Part shown: one piece after another, positions 17,643 through 28,500 of the stretch | How positions within the stretch are numbered: the stretch's first letter is position 1 | Layout: every line of letters begins with the position of its first letter | NCBI RefSeq assembly: GCF_006442975.2 | Contig: NZ_CP083955.1 | Coordinates: forward strand, 186,001 to 250,000 | DNA from: Mesorhizobium sp. B2-1-1 | Lineage (GTDB): Bacteria; Pseudomonadota; Alphaproteobacteria; Rhizobiales; Rhizobiaceae | Direction of reading: 5' to 3' | Length of the DNA: 64,000 bases | Translations under genes and position numbers: made by a program | Notes under the pieces: model-generated | The model's input: the letters and a program-made list of their open reading frames with translations, nothing else | Told to the model about the DNA's origin: nothing | Database searches by the model: none

Positions 17643-19568
17643 ATGTCGGAAGAAGACCGCAAGAGAACCCTGAGCAGGCGCCAGCTGTTGGGTACGTCGG
17701 CAATCGTGGCGGCCGCCGGCGCATCGGGCATTGGCGGCACGCTGACATTGGGCGGAAGCATGGTGTCGCCGGCTGCGGCACAGAGCGCTGCGTCTGGAGG
17801 GCAAAAGTTCGAGGTCATGCCAGGCGAGCTCGATGAATATTATGTGTTCTTTTCGAGCGGCCAAAGCGGCGAAGTCCGCATTGTCGGTGCGCCTTCGATG
17901 CGCGAACTGATGCGGATCCCCGTCTTCAACCGCTGCAGCGCGACCGGATGGGGCCTGACCAACGAAAGCCGCAAGGTGCTGACCGAAGGGCTGCTGCCGC
18001 AAACCAAGGAATTCCTGAAGGACAAGGGCGGCATCTACCTCAACGGCGATCTTCATCACCCGCACCTCTCGTTTACGGATGGCACCTATGACGGCCGCTA
18101 CCTGTTCGCGAATGACAAGGCCAATACCCGCGTGGCCCGTATCCGCCTCGACGTGATGAAATGCGACAAGATCATCCAGCTGCCGAACCAGCACACCGTG
18201 CACGGGCTGCGCGTCCAGAAATATCCGAAGACAGGCTACGTTTTCTGCAATGGCGAGGACCGGGTGCCGATCCCGAACGACGGTAAAGTCCTCGACGACA
18301 AGACGAAGTACCACGCCATCTTCACCGCCGTTGACGGGGAGACAATGAAGGTCGCATGGCAGGTGATGGTCGACGGCAATCTCGACAACGTCGATGCCGA
18401 CTACCAGGGCAAATATTGTTATGCCACCTGCTACAATTCCGAAGAAGGTGTCAATTTGGCCGAGACGATGGCGAAAGAGCAGGATTGGGTCGTCATCTTC
18501 AATCTCAAGCGCATCGAGCAAGCCGTCGCCAAGGGTGATTTCAAGGAAATCGGCGGCGTGCCGGTCATCGACGGACGCCACGGTTCGCCCTACACGCGCT
18601 ACGTTCCCGTTCCGAACAGCCCGCATGGCATCAATACCGCGCCAGACGGAATCCATGTGGTGGCCAACGGCAAGCTGTCGCCCACCTGCACGGTTTTCGA
18701 TGTGCGCAAGTTCGACGATCTCTTCGACGACAAGATCCAGCCCCGCGATGCCGTCGTGGCCGAACCCCAGCTCGGTCTTGGGCCGTTGCACACGGCTTTC
18801 GATGGCCGGGGCAATGCCTACACCACCTTGTTCATCGACAGCCAGATCTGCAAATGGAATATCGACGATGCCAAGCGCTCCTTCGCCGGCGAGAAGGTCG
18901 ATCCGATCCGCCAAAAGCTCGACGTCCATTATCAGCCCGGCCACAACCATTCCTCGATGGGGCAGACGAAGGAGGCGGACGGCAAATGGCTCATCTCCCT
19001 CAACAAGTTCTCCAAGGACCGGTTCCTCAACGTCGGCCCGCTCAAGCCTGAGAACGACCAGCTCATCGATATCTCGGGGGATACCATGGCGCTCGTCCAT
19101 GACGGGCCGAGCTTTGCCGAACCACATGACGCAACGCTGGTTCACCGGTCGAAAATAAACCCCGTCAGCGCATGGGATCGGGCGGACCCGTTCTTCGCTG
19201 ACGCGGTAAAACAGGCAGTTGCTGACGGCATTGACCTGCTGGCGGATAGCGAAGTCATCCGCGACGGAAACAAGGTTCGCGTCTACATGACGTCGGCTGC
19301 ACCGGCGTTCGGACTGGAGAGCTTCTCCGTCAAGCAAGGCGACGAGGTCACGGTCTACGTCACCAATATCGATGAGGTGGAAGACCTCACCCATGGCTTC
19401 GCAATCGTCAACTACGGGATCAACATGGAAGTAGCGTCCCAGGCAACTGCTTCGGTGACGTTCACGGCCGACCGCGCAGGCGTCTACTGGTATTACTGCT
19501 CCTGGTTCTGTCATGCCATGCACATGGAGATGCAGGGCCGCATGTTCGTCGAGCCGCAGGCGGCGTGA
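17643..19568 (+). CDS. nosZ: NosZ, nitrous oxide reductase
   Basis: A 641-residue clade-I-type NosZ with a Tat signal ([10 protein letters not shown]) for export of the folded enzyme. The seven-bladed propeller supplies CuZ histidines, for example in [18 protein letters not shown] and PGHNHSSM. The C-terminal cupredoxin domain carries CuA ligands: THGF His, then [12 protein letters not shown] with two Cys, His and Met. It reduces N2O to N2 in the periplasm. Length and motifs are complete, so the protein should be functional. It follows nosR by 24 bp. Confidence 0.98.
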   Translation: MSEEDRKRTLSRRQLLGTSAIVAAAGASGIGGTLTLGGSMVSPAAAQSAASGGQKFEVMPGELDEYYVFFSSGQSGEVRIVGAPSMRELMRIPVFNRCSATGWGLTNESRKVLTEGLLPQTKEFLKDKGGIYLNGDLHHPHLSFTDGTYDGRYLFANDKANTRVARIRLDVMKCDKIIQLPNQHTVHGLRVQKYPKTGYVFCNGEDRVPIPNDGKVLDDKTKYHAIFTAVDGETMKVAWQVMVDGNLDNVDADYQGKYCYATCYNSEEGVNLAETMAKEQDWVVIFNLKRIEQAVAKGDFKEIGGVPVIDGRHGSPYTRYVPVPNSPHGINTAPDGIHVVANGKLSPTCTVFDVRKFDDLFDDKIQPRDAVVAEPQLGLGPLHTAFDGRGNAYTTLFIDSQICKWNIDDAKRSFAGEKVDPIRQKLDVHYQPGHNHSSMGQTKEADGKWLISLNKFSKDRFLNVGPLKPENDQLIDISGDTMALVHDGPSFAEPHDATLVHRSKINPVSAWDRADPFFADAVKQAVADGIDLLADSEVIRDGNKVRVYMTSAAPAFGLESFSVKQGDEVTVYVTNIDEVEDLTHGFAIVNYGINMEVASQATASVTFTADRAGVYWYYCSWFCHAMHMEMQGRMFVEPQAA

Positions 19569-19572
19569 CAGC

Positions 19573-20955
19573 ATGGCTCGATTGGCCACCCTCGGAACTT
19601 TGGGAATGGCGGCGTTTCTCGTCGCCATTCCTGGTAACGATGCCGGGGCGGCGGAAATCGCCGTGCCGGCCGATGAGACGCCCCTTCAAACGACCGTCGA
19701 TGCCGCCGCCCCCGGCGACGTGCTGTTGCTCGCAGTCGGCAGACATCGCGGTCCTGTATCCATCAACAAACGGGTGACCCTGCAAGGCCAGGCGGGCGCA
19801 ATCGTCGAGGGTGATGGCCAGGGCAACGTGATCACCGTCGAGGCCGCGAATGCTGCGGTGCGCGATTTGGAGATTGTTGGTTCTGGGTCCGACTTGGATG
19901 CGATGGACGCCGGCGTGTTCGTGAAAGAGACGGCCAAGGGCGTGATGGTCGAGGGAAACACGATCCTCGGCAACCTCTACGGAATATATCTCCATGGCGC
20001 TGCGGGCGCCGTCGCTAGGGGTAACCGCATAGAGGGCATGCGCACAGGGCGGACGAACCAGGCTGGAAATGGCGTCTCCGTCTGGAACGCGCCAGGCGCC
20101 AAGGTCGTCGGCAACCAGATCAGCTTTGGACGCGATGGCATTTTTGCGACTGCCAGCAAACACAATGAATTCAGCGCGAACACCTTCCACGATGTGCGGT
20201 TCGCCATCCATTACATGTACACAAACGACAGCGTGATCAGTGACAACGTTTCAGTCGGCAATGTTGTTGGCTACGCCATCATGTATTCCAGTAGGCTGCG
20301 GGTCACGGGCAATTTGTCCGACGGCGACCGCGACAACGGGCTGCTGCTCAATTATGCCAATGGCTCAGAAATAAGCGGCAACGTGGTTCGCGGCCGAAGG
20401 CAGCCGATCGGAAGATGGGCGAGCAACGGACAGCGTTTCGCCGACACGGACGGACTTCCTGTGGCCGACGCGGACAGGGTGGTGACTCCGACAGGGGCCA
20501 TTACCCGCCTAGGCCCCGAGAAGTGCGTGTTCATCTACAATGCAAACAAGAACCGCTTTCGCGGCAATCGATTCGAGGGTTGCGAGATCGGCGTGCATTT
20601 TACGGCCGGTTCGGAAGGCAACGAGATGGCCGGTAACGCCTTCATCCGCAATCGAAACCAGGTGAAATATGTCGGTACGCGCTACCTTGAGTGGTCGAGC
20701 GGCGGCCGAGGTAACTACTGGAGCGACAACCCGGCTTTTGACCTGAACGGCGACGGTATCGGCGACAACTCCTACCGACCAAACGATATGATCGACAAAG
20801 TGCTCTGGACAGCGCCGGCGGCGAAGGTTCTCGTCAACAGCCCCGCGGTGCAGGTGATCCGCTGGGCGCAGACCCGATTTCCCGCAGTCTTCCCCGGCGG
20901 CGTCGTCGACAGCCATCCTCTGATGAAGCCGGCTGACACGAAGGAGAGCCCATGA
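19573..20955 (+). CDS. nosD: NosD, periplasmic copper-centre maturation protein
   Basis: A 460-residue right-handed beta-helix protein with a signal peptide (GTLGMAAFLVAIPGNDAGA) and repeated N/G-rich turns such as VEGNTILGNLYGIYL, VVGNQISFGRDGIF and VIGDN-like SVISDNVSVGNVVGYA, typical of NosD/CASH domains. It works with NosFY in assembling the CuZ centre. The ATG 2 bp after the nosZ stop is used; the longer frame overlaps nosZ. It overlaps nosF by 4 bp. Confidence 0.96.
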   Translation: MARLATLGTLGMAAFLVAIPGNDAGAAEIAVPADETPLQTTVDAAAPGDVLLLAVGRHRGPVSINKRVTLQGQAGAIVEGDGQGNVITVEAANAAVRDLEIVGSGSDLDAMDAGVFVKETAKGVMVEGNTILGNLYGIYLHGAAGAVARGNRIEGMRTGRTNQAGNGVSVWNAPGAKVVGNQISFGRDGIFATASKHNEFSANTFHDVRFAIHYMYTNDSVISDNVSVGNVVGYAIMYSSRLRVTGNLSDGDRDNGLLLNYANGSEISGNVVRGRRQPIGRWASNGQRFADTDGLPVADADRVVTPTGAITRLGPEKCVFIYNANKNRFRGNRFEGCEIGVHFTAGSEGNEMAGNAFIRNRNQVKYVGTRYLEWSSGGRGNYWSDNPAFDLNGDGIGDNSYRPNDMIDKVLWTAPAAKVLVNSPAVQVIRWAQTRFPAVFPGGVVDSHPLMKPADTKESP

Positions 20956-21869
20956 GCGTCAACATTCAATTGAACTCCGTTGCCAGGCACTTTGGCAGGG
21001 TCAGGGCCGTCGATGACGTTTCATTCGCACTGAGTGATGCTGAGACCGTCGCCCTCGTTGGACATAACGGTGCGGGCAAGACAACCCTGATCAAGCTCAT
21101 GCTTGGGCTGAGCCGGCCCACATCAGGTTCCGTGACCGTGCTGGGGCAGGATACGTCAGCCGGAAATTCCGCCGTTCGCAGACATCTTGGCTATCTGCCG
21201 GAGAACGTTTCGTTCAATCCGGTTCTGACTGGCCGCGAAATGCTTCGATTCTACGTTGGATTGAAGGGCGAGAGCCCGCGCTCCGTGAACGAGCTGATGG
21301 ATCGGATCGGTCTTGCGCATGCTGCGGACCGACGCATTGGAACTTACTCGAAGGGCATGCGGCAGCGGCTGGGATTGGCGCAAGCGCTGATCGGAACGCC
21401 GCGGGTTCTTCTGCTGGACGAGCCGACCACCGGCCTCGATCCAGAACTGCGCCAGCAATTCTATCGGATCGTGCGTGAAATGCGGGATGCGGGGACAACG
21501 ATCCTTCTGTCGTCGCACGCCCTCAACGAGCTCGAAGGAAACGCCACGCGCGTCATTATAATGAACGAAGGCAAGAAGATCGCGGACGGGTCGCTCGATG
21601 AATTGCGGCGGATCTCTCGCCTGCCGACGGTCATTCGGATGAGGGCTACCGACGGCGGCGTCCAGCGCATCAGGGACTGGATGGGAAATGGGCCGGATCT
21701 CCGGCAGGTGAACGGCCATACCATCGAATTGGACGCGTCCCCCGATAGCAAGATCGCGTTCCTGCGCCGGACAGGCGGCGCCGAAGTGCCATTCGACGAC
21801 ATCGAGATGGTGCCGCCCGGCCTCGATGAACTTTATGCCCATTTCCTCGGCGGGAGACCATCAGCATGA
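20952..21869 (+). CDS. nosF: NosF, ABC transporter ATPase
   Basis: A 305-residue ABC ATPase: Walker A GHNGAGKTT near residue 40, signature YSKGMRQRLGLA, Walker B VLLLDEPTTGLD and switch His in LLSSHALNE. The C-terminal 90 residues are the NosF-specific extension. It pairs with NosY to power maturation of NosZ copper sites (sulfur and/or copper delivery through NosDFY-NosL). It overlaps both neighbours by 4 bp. Confidence 0.96.
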   Translation: MSVNIQLNSVARHFGRVRAVDDVSFALSDAETVALVGHNGAGKTTLIKLMLGLSRPTSGSVTVLGQDTSAGNSAVRRHLGYLPENVSFNPVLTGREMLRFYVGLKGESPRSVNELMDRIGLAHAADRRIGTYSKGMRQRLGLAQALIGTPRVLLLDEPTTGLDPELRQQFYRIVREMRDAGTTILLSSHALNELEGNATRVIIMNEGKKIADGSLDELRRISRLPTVIRMRATDGGVQRIRDWMGNGPDLRQVNGHTIELDASPDSKIAFLRRTGGAEVPFDDIEMVPPGLDELYAHFLGGRPSA

Positions 21870-22696
21870 GTACGATCGCGCTTCTGGCCGTCAAGGAAAT
21901 CCGCGAAGGGCTGCGAAACCGCTGGGTGGTGGCAGCGACAGCACTGTTGGCGGCGCTCGCGCTAACCCTGACGTTTCTCGGCAGTGCGCCAACTGGCAAT
22001 GTCGGGGCCGGCGCTCTTGACGTTGTCGTGGTGAGCCTGGCCAGCCTCACCATATTCATCGTTCCGCTCATCGCCTTACTGATCTCCCATGATGCGATTG
22101 TCGGCGAGATCGAGCGCGGCACGATGACGTTGTTGCTGAGCTATCCCGTGCGGCGTTGGCAAGTGCTTCTCGGCAAGTTCCTTGGCCATCTTGCGATCCT
22201 GGCATTTGCGACCCTCATTGGGTATGGCGTTGCCGCGATTGCGCTGGCGGCGACCGGAAAGTCGATTGGCGGCGCCAGTTGGTTCGCCTTCGGAACAATG
22301 ACGGCCTCATCGGTGCTGCTCGGAGCCGTGTTTGTGGCGATCGGCTATCTTGTGAGCGCGCTCTCACGCGACCACGGAACCGCGAGTGGGATCGCGATCG
22401 GTATCTGGCTCCTGTTTGTGCTGATCTACGACATGGGGTTGCTGGGATTGCTGGTAGCCGATCAAGGGCGATTCGTGACCGCCGGCATGCTAAATGCCCT
22501 GCTTCTTCTTAATCCGACCGATGCGTACAGGCTGCTGAATCTCATGGGCACTGCCGAGATCAGTTCGGCATCCGGCATGGCTGGAACCGTCCAGAGTGTC
22601 GGGCTCGGTTCCTTGTCGCTCGTGGCGACACTAGCAGCGTGGACGGTGGCGCCGATGGCCGCCGCCGCTTTCATATTTTCGACGAGGGAGTTGTGA
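21866..22696 (+). CDS. nosY: NosY, ABC transporter permease
   Basis: A 276-residue permease with about six hydrophobic helices; LAVKEIREGLRNRWVV leads into helix 1, and EIERGTMTLLLSYPVRRWQ is the cytoplasmic coupling segment typical of NosY/ABC-2 permeases. It forms the membrane part of NosDFY. The end NPTDAYRLLNLM followed by a last helix matches the family. Confidence 0.95.
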   Translation: MSTIALLAVKEIREGLRNRWVVAATALLAALALTLTFLGSAPTGNVGAGALDVVVVSLASLTIFIVPLIALLISHDAIVGEIERGTMTLLLSYPVRRWQVLLGKFLGHLAILAFATLIGYGVAAIALAATGKSIGGASWFAFGTMTASSVLLGAVFVAIGYLVSALSRDHGTASGIAIGIWLLFVLIYDMGLLGLLVADQGRFVTAGMLNALLLLNPTDAYRLLNLMGTAEISSASGMAGTVQSVGLGSLSLVATLAAWTVAPMAAAAFIFSTREL

Positions 22697-22698
22697 GG

Positions 22699-23253
22699 AT
22701 GCGCTTGGGACTGGGACTCCTCGCCGGAAGCCTCATAGCCATAGCCGGCTGTCAGCGCGGCCCGGACAAGATGCCGGCGCCGTTCGCCATGACCGAAGAT
22801 GCGATGGGTCGCTATTGCGGTATGAACATCCTCGAACATCCGGGCCCGAAAGGGCAGGTTATCCTTGCCAAGTATGACGAGCCCATCTGGTTCTCCTCGG
22901 CCCGCGACACGATCGCCTTTACCATGCTGCCAGAGGAACCCAAGGACATACGGGCGGTCTACGTGTCCGACATGGCGAAAGCACCCAACTGGGATAATCC
23001 AGGTATCAACAACTGGGTGAATGCCAAGGACGCCTTTTTCGTCATCGGGAGCGACAAAAAGGGCGGCATGGGAGCTGCGGAAGCGGTGCCTTTCTCCTCC
23101 AGCGAATCCGCCCGGGCCTTTGCCAGCGAGCATGGTGGCCAGGTCCTGAACTTCACCGACCTGCCGCGCGATTACGTTCTGGGGCAGGAGTCTGAGACGG
23201 TTTCCGATCGGGGCTCGGACCCGCAATCGCTTGATCCCGACAACGTCAATTGA
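22699..23253 (+). CDS. nosL: NosL, copper chaperone lipoprotein
   Basis: A 184-residue NosL with a lipobox (LIAIAGC) about residue 15 and the Cu(I)-binding segment MGRYCGMNILEHPGPKGQ, followed by DEPIWFSSARD and the second domain ending LPRDYVLGQE. It hands Cu(I) to NosDFY/NosZ. The start is 2 bp after nosY, with GTGAGGATG context. Confidence 0.95.
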   Translation: MRLGLGLLAGSLIAIAGCQRGPDKMPAPFAMTEDAMGRYCGMNILEHPGPKGQVILAKYDEPIWFSSARDTIAFTMLPEEPKDIRAVYVSDMAKAPNWDNPGINNWVNAKDAFFVIGSDKKGGMGAAEAVPFSSSESARAFASEHGGQVLNFTDLPRDYVLGQESETVSDRGSDPQSLDPDNVN

Positions 23254-23260
23254 GGGCGCC

Positions 23261-24259
23261 ATGATCTCCCATATGTCTCGCCGTCGATTCATTGGCATAA
23301 CTGCTGCGGCTGCTGGAATGGCCTTGCTTCCGCTCGGTCGCAAAGCTCTGGCGACACCGTCGGCCGTCTCGTGGCGCGGAGAAGCTATGGGCGCCCAGGC
23401 AACGCTGCTGATCAACCATCCCGACCGAGCCTTGGCCTTGAGGCTCGTTGACCAAGTTGCCGCCGAAGTCCGCCGCTTGGAAAGGATTTTCAGCCTCTAT
23501 CGTGAGGATTCGGACCTTTCGAGATTGAATCGCCAAGGATTCCTGGTCTCGCCGGCAACGGATCTCGTCGAAATCCTTCGCCGTTGCAACGACGTCTGGC
23601 GTCTTACCGGGCGCGCCTTCGATCCTACGGTGCAGCCATTGTGGCTGGCCTATCAACGCCACTTTTCCGATCCCGGAGCCACTGCGGCCGGGCCGTCGCG
23701 GCGGGTCATGCAAGAGGCCCTTGATCGGGTCGGCTTCGACAGATTGGCCTACTCGGAAGATCGCATAGAATTGCCGATGGCCGGGTCGGCGCTCACGCTC
23801 AACGGCATCGCGCAGGGTTACGCAACGGATAAGGTTGTCGATCTGCTGCGTGCCGGCGGCGTTGAGCACGCGCTCGTCAACATGGGCGAGGGCCGTGCGA
23901 TCGGATCGGCGCCGGAGGACCGTCCTTGGCGCATTGGCATAACTGATCCCTTCAATTCCGATTCGATTCTGAAAGTCTTGCCGCTGACGGACAGCGCCGT
24001 CGCCACCTCGAGCCCGGCCGGCTTTCAGTTCGATGAAGACGGCCGGTTCACCCATATTATTGATCCGCGAACCGGATCCACTCCCCAACGCTATGCGAGC
24101 CTGAGCGTCGTCGCGCCGACTGCCACGATTGCGGATGCACTGTCGACCGCCTTCAGCTTGATGGACGTGGAGACAATTGCCGGTGCGGTCCGACGCCTCG
24201 ATGGCGTAGACGCGTATGTTCTGTCGCAAGACACTCTATGGACGCACGTCAAGTCTTAA
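23261..24259 (+). CDS. nosX: NosX, periplasmic ApbE-type FMN transferase for NosR
   Basis: About 332 residues. A Tat signal (SRRRFIGITAAAAG) directs export; the ApbE core follows with YREDSDLSRLNRQG, RAFDPTVQPLW, LNGIAQGYATDKV and ATSSPAGFQFD plus THIIDPRTG. NosX attaches FMN to the SGAT Thr of NosR. The ATG at 23261 lies just after nosL; a second ATG at 23273 is possible. This is the exported ApbE of the window, in contrast to the leaderless copy at 4.1-4.8 kb. Confidence 0.94.
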   Translation: MISHMSRRRFIGITAAAAGMALLPLGRKALATPSAVSWRGEAMGAQATLLINHPDRALALRLVDQVAAEVRRLERIFSLYREDSDLSRLNRQGFLVSPATDLVEILRRCNDVWRLTGRAFDPTVQPLWLAYQRHFSDPGATAAGPSRRVMQEALDRVGFDRLAYSEDRIELPMAGSALTLNGIAQGYATDKVVDLLRAGGVEHALVNMGEGRAIGSAPEDRPWRIGITDPFNSDSILKVLPLTDSAVATSSPAGFQFDEDGRFTHIIDPRTGSTPQRYASLSVVAPTATIADALSTAFSLMDVETIAGAVRRLDGVDAYVLSQDTLWTHVKS

Positions 24260-24611
24260 ATCGGGGAGTGGGGATGGGCGGCAAAGGTACAAGTCCAATT
24301 GCCCGCATTGTCAGGCGGCTCTGCCAGGATCGGGTGCCAAGTGAGTCTTCTCCCGCAAGACTGCGAGATAATCGAGAAAAAGCGATACTGGCTCACCTTT
24401 AGAAATCGCCAGTCAGTCGGCACAGGTACCTGGCCTCCCACTGCCGGCGAGAACGCGGAGCCGTTGGGTCACTGGTACAACCGCGAAGGACGGGCATCTA
24501 TTTTCTCAGGACGGACGGAGCGTCAGTCATGCTAGCCGTTCGCCCGTACGGCTCTTTGCGGAATGCCGACAAGCGGCAATTTCCCAATTCCTCCAGGATT
24601 CTCGGAATTGT
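24260..24611. other. Spacer after nosX
   Basis: Holds only a 42-codon open frame at 24274-24402 after a G-rich run, with no family match and a weak start. Nothing else recognised. Confidence 0.4.
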
Positions 24612-24625
24612 TTGCGTTTCGACAA
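24612..24625 (+). promoter_or_regulatory. NnrR-type box before DUF2249 and the Mo hydroxylase
   Basis: TTGCG-TTTC-GACAA, centred 106 bp before the DUF2249 ATG at 24725. It would also feed the molybdenum hydroxylase genes downstream. Confidence 0.6.
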
Positions 24626-24724
24626 ATAGGCTGACTGACCACGGGGTAGATTTTCGCGCCGGGATCGACCATCGCCGCCGTCTCCTGGCTCCAACGTTTC
24701 TGGCGGCCGGGAATTCCAATCGAC

Positions 24725-25003
24725 ATGGCAGACCCAGAACTTGCATCGACACTTTTGATCGACGTGCGGACCATCGCCCCGATAGATCGTCACCCGCGAA
24801 TCTTCGGGGTAGCGGCCGCGTTGGTCGAGGGTTCTTCTTTCATCATCGTCAACGACCACGACCCACGACCTCTGCACTATCAGATCGAGGCCAGATATCC
24901 CGGTGTATTCGCTTGGGAATACCTTGAGCGAGGGCCGGAGGTCTGGCGCGTCGAAATCAGCAGACCGCAATCGTCTGGCTGCGACTGTTGCTGCGGCAGC
25001 TGA
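24725..25003 (+). CDS. DUF2249 protein with Cys-rich tail
   Basis: A 92-residue single DUF2249 domain: LLIDVRTIAPIDRHPRIFGV opens it, then SFIIVNDHDPRPLHYQIEAR and VWRVEISR. The end is CDCCCGS, a four-Cys tail seen in several denitrification-linked DUF2249 proteins and a likely metal or cluster ligand. It is a solitary gene between nosX and the Mo hydroxylase, downstream of a TTGCG box. No strong ribosome site. Confidence 0.75.
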   Translation: MADPELASTLLIDVRTIAPIDRHPRIFGVAAALVEGSSFIIVNDHDPRPLHYQIEARYPGVFAWEYLERGPEVWRVEISRPQSSGCDCCCGS

Positions 25004-25120
25004 TGACCAGCCCAACGTCCGGCAGCACTTTGCAAGGTTTCTTTTTCGTCGCCACCGACTGGTCTGGCCGCCGCCTAGGTCAAACATTCGAAACATCTAA
25101 GGCGAGGAAGGTTCCTCGCC

Positions 25121-25591
25121 ATGAGAATGTCGCTGAAGGTTAACGGTCAGGCGATCGAGACTGAGATCTTGCCAATCTCGCGATTGAGCAGCTTTCTTCG
25201 CGACGTCCTTGGCCTGACGGGTGTCAAGGAAGGCTGTTGCGAAGGCGAGTGTGGCGCATGCACGGTGCTGCTGGATAGCCAGCCGGTTGATTCCTGCCTG
25301 ATGCTGGCCTTTCAAGTCGCGGGGCGCGAGATCACCACCATCGAGGGACTCTGTGGGAGCGGCATCAACGATCTGCAGCAGGCCTTCTTGAAGATGGGTG
25401 CCGTGCAATGCGGCTACTGCACGCCGGGAATGCTGCTGGCAGCCCAGGGACTCTTACATGCCAATCCCAGCCCAGGTGAAGCCGAAATCCGCCATGCACT
25501 AGCAGGCAATATCTGCCGCTGCACCGGCTTCGAGACCATCGTGCAGGCGGTCGCTACCGCAGCCGCCGCTCGCCAGGGGGCAGGGCGATGA
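25121..25591 (+). CDS. Two-cluster [2Fe-2S] subunit of a molybdenum hydroxylase
   Basis: A 156-residue small subunit of the xanthine dehydrogenase/CO dehydrogenase family. The N-terminal plant-type cluster has CCEGECGACTVLL plus DSCLML; the C-terminal helical cluster has CGYCTPGML and CRCTGFETI. It starts after GAGGAAGG and overlaps the large subunit by 4 bp. It carries electrons from the Mo centre to the FAD domain or an external acceptor. Confidence 0.93.
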   Translation: MRMSLKVNGQAIETEILPISRLSSFLRDVLGLTGVKEGCCEGECGACTVLLDSQPVDSCLMLAFQVAGREITTIEGLCGSGINDLQQAFLKMGAVQCGYCTPGMLLAAQGLLHANPSPGEAEIRHALAGNICRCTGFETIVQAVATAAAARQGAGR

Positions 25592-28500
25592 ATGCGCTCA
25601 CGGTCTCAGCGCCCGTCGACATGGCCGAGTTGCGGGCGACGCTCGCCGCGGAAGCGGGGCCGGTGCATTTCGTCGCCGGAGGGACGGACATGCTGATCGC
25701 GGGCCGTCCGCTCCCCGAAATCGGACTGCTGGTTGATCTCGCCCGTGTGGCGGGCATGGCCTTCATTTCCACGGATGGCTCGGATGTTCGCATCGGAGGT
25801 GCCACCACTGTCGCGGTGCTTGCCGCGGATTGCAGGCTGCGAGTACGAATTCCGGCCCTTTGCGAGGCTGCCGCACAGTGCGAGTCTGTCCAGATCCGCA
25901 ACCGGGCCACCATCGGTGGCAACATCGCCAATGCCGCCCCAGCCGCCGACTTGATGCCCGTGTTGGTCGCCGCGGGAACAAGACTGGTGCTGCTCAAGCA
26001 CGACGGGACACAACACGAGGCCGCGCTCTGCGAACACCTTCCAAGCTCCGGTCATCTGATTACGGAAGTGATCTTGCCAGCAAGCGGCCTTCTGCCGCGA
26101 AGCGCCTTCGTCAAGCTCGGATCTCGGCAGGACATGACCATCTCGCGCCTCAATCTCGCACTGCTGGCTGAGTTTCAGAGCAACCATTTCGGTGTCGTGC
26201 GGATCGCAGCCGGAGCGCTTGGTCCCGTTTCTAGCAGACTGCTCCAGGCAGAGGGGGCGCTCGCGGGCCGTAAGCTCGGTGCCGCCACGTTGCGCGACTT
26301 CATTGCGGCGTTAGTCGACGATGTCGATACGGCCATTCCCGGCCGGAATTCGCAGATATACAAGCGCCGCGCGATCGCCGGACTCGGCCTCGACCTGATC
26401 GCGCAGGCCCTGGGGCTCAGCCCACGTGGATCGGCTCTTCGAGGAAGCAGCGGGATGAACCAGATCTCCCATCGGGTGCCGCTCGTTGACGGTGTGGCAA
26501 AGGTCACGGGCGCATTGCGCTTCGCGGCCGATTTGCATGTCGAAGGATTGCTGCACTGCGCGCTCGTTTTCAGCCCGCATCCACATGCCCGCGTCGCCTG
26601 TGTCGATGCTGCATCCGCGTTGGCGGTTGAGGGCGTACACGCTGTCTTCTGGCATGAAAACACGCCCCCACGATACTACAACAGCTCGATCTGGTTCGCC
26701 GGACAGGAGGCGCTGGCAGACGAGCGAATGTTCCCGGCGGTGGTGCGCCATATTGGCGACCGGGTTGCGGCTGTGGTGGCGGACACGGAGGAGATCGCGC
26801 GGCACGCCGCACGGTTGGTGGCGGTCGAAGATGTAGATCTCCCCGCTATATTTGATCCTGAAGCTGCGCTCGGTCACGCCGGGCCAGCGATGCGGGACGA
26901 TGGCATCCCGGCTTTCATGAACCCCGTGGCCGACGAGAGCTTTACGCATGGCGATCTTGATGCCGGATTTGCGGCGGCTGACCTGGTGGTGGAAACACAT
27001 GTCACGACTCCGCGCAGCCATCACTGTGCCCTTGAACCTCACGCCTGTATTGCCAAGCCTGAATCCGACGGTCGAATCTTGATCCTTTCGCCGTGTCAGA
27101 GCGTTTTTGGAGTGCAGGCTGTCGTCGTCCAGGCATTGGGAGTGCCACCAGATCAGATACGCGTAGTGAAGACTCCCATAGGCGACTCCTTCGGCGGCAA
27201 GGCCGAGCCGATTCTCGATCCGTTGTGTGCATTCTTTGCGCTGGTACTAGGGCGGCCTGTCATGATCCGCTACGACCAGCATGAAACCTTCACCGCGACC
27301 CGCACGCGGTCGAGCGTTGTCGGCCGGATGCGGATCGCGCTTAGCTCCGACGGCCGAATCCTGGCGCGCGACACCGAGACGCTGGTGGACATCGGCGCTT
27401 ATTGCACCGGCGGCAACTATCTGCCCAGTTCGATGCTTCAAAGACTGGTTCGGCTTTATGACGTTCCCGCCGAGCGCTACACGGGCCGCGCAGTCTACAT
27501 CAACACCGCCCCGGCAGGCGCTTTTCGCGGTTACGGATCCCCCCAGATCCACACAATAGCCGAGATCACGCTTGATATATCCGCGCGGCGGCTGGGGGTG
27601 GATCCGGTGGCGATGCGGCTGAGGAATCTGGTTGAGCCTAACGCGATTGAACCTTGGCAAGGGCTCAACGTTGGCAACGCTCGGGGGAGAGAATGTCTGC
27701 TACGCGGGGCCGATGCATTCGGCTGGCAGGCGCGTAGGCAGACGGATGCCGGACGAGGCCGGTGGCGGCGAGGAGTGGGGGTAGCCTCGGCCACTCACAT
27801 CAACGGCTGCTATCCCGGTTTCCACGAGGAAACGACGGCGAGGTTGAGCCTCCTGCCCGACGGGCGAGCGGAACTCGTCTGCGCGCTCCACGACCTCGGC
27901 TGTGGGGCCGACACGACGCTTGCGCAGATCACGGGCGAGACGTTGGGTCTTAGGGCGTGCGACATTGCCATCGTTCCCGCCGACACCGATAGCTGTCCAT
28001 ATGATCTCGGCACACGGGCCAGTCGCATGACCTATATCTGCGGCGAAGCAATCCGACTTGCAGGCGTGGCACTCTCGGAAGTGATCCGGGCTGCGGCGGT
28101 CCTGGAATTGAATACAGAAGTTGATGAATTGAGGCTGGAGGCGGGCGCAGTGCGCCGCCCGGACGGCTCGGGCCTGGCGCTTTCAGAACTCGCTGCCCGC
28201 TTGACGGTCCGCGGGGCGGAACTGCCCACGGCGACCGAGACCTATCGCGCCCAGGCCAATTCAGGCTCATACGCAGCGCATTTTGCTGAGGTGGAGGTCG
28301 ACGGACTCGCCGGTCGCGTACGCGTGACAGATTATCTAGCCGCCCATGACGTCGGCCGAGCGATCAACCCCATGCTGGTGGAAGGCCAACTCCATGGGGG
28401 AATCCAGATCGGTATCGGATATGCCCTTTACGAGGATGTTGCGATCGACCCTGTCACTGGTCGAATGCGTGGCGACAGCTTCAGCCGCTATACATTGGCC

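Noticed and set aside
17622..19628. Long minus-strand frame over nosZ
   Set aside because: It is an antisense shadow of nosZ with no family resemblance.
24274..24402. 42-codon frame after nosX
   Set aside because: Weak start context and no recognisable product.
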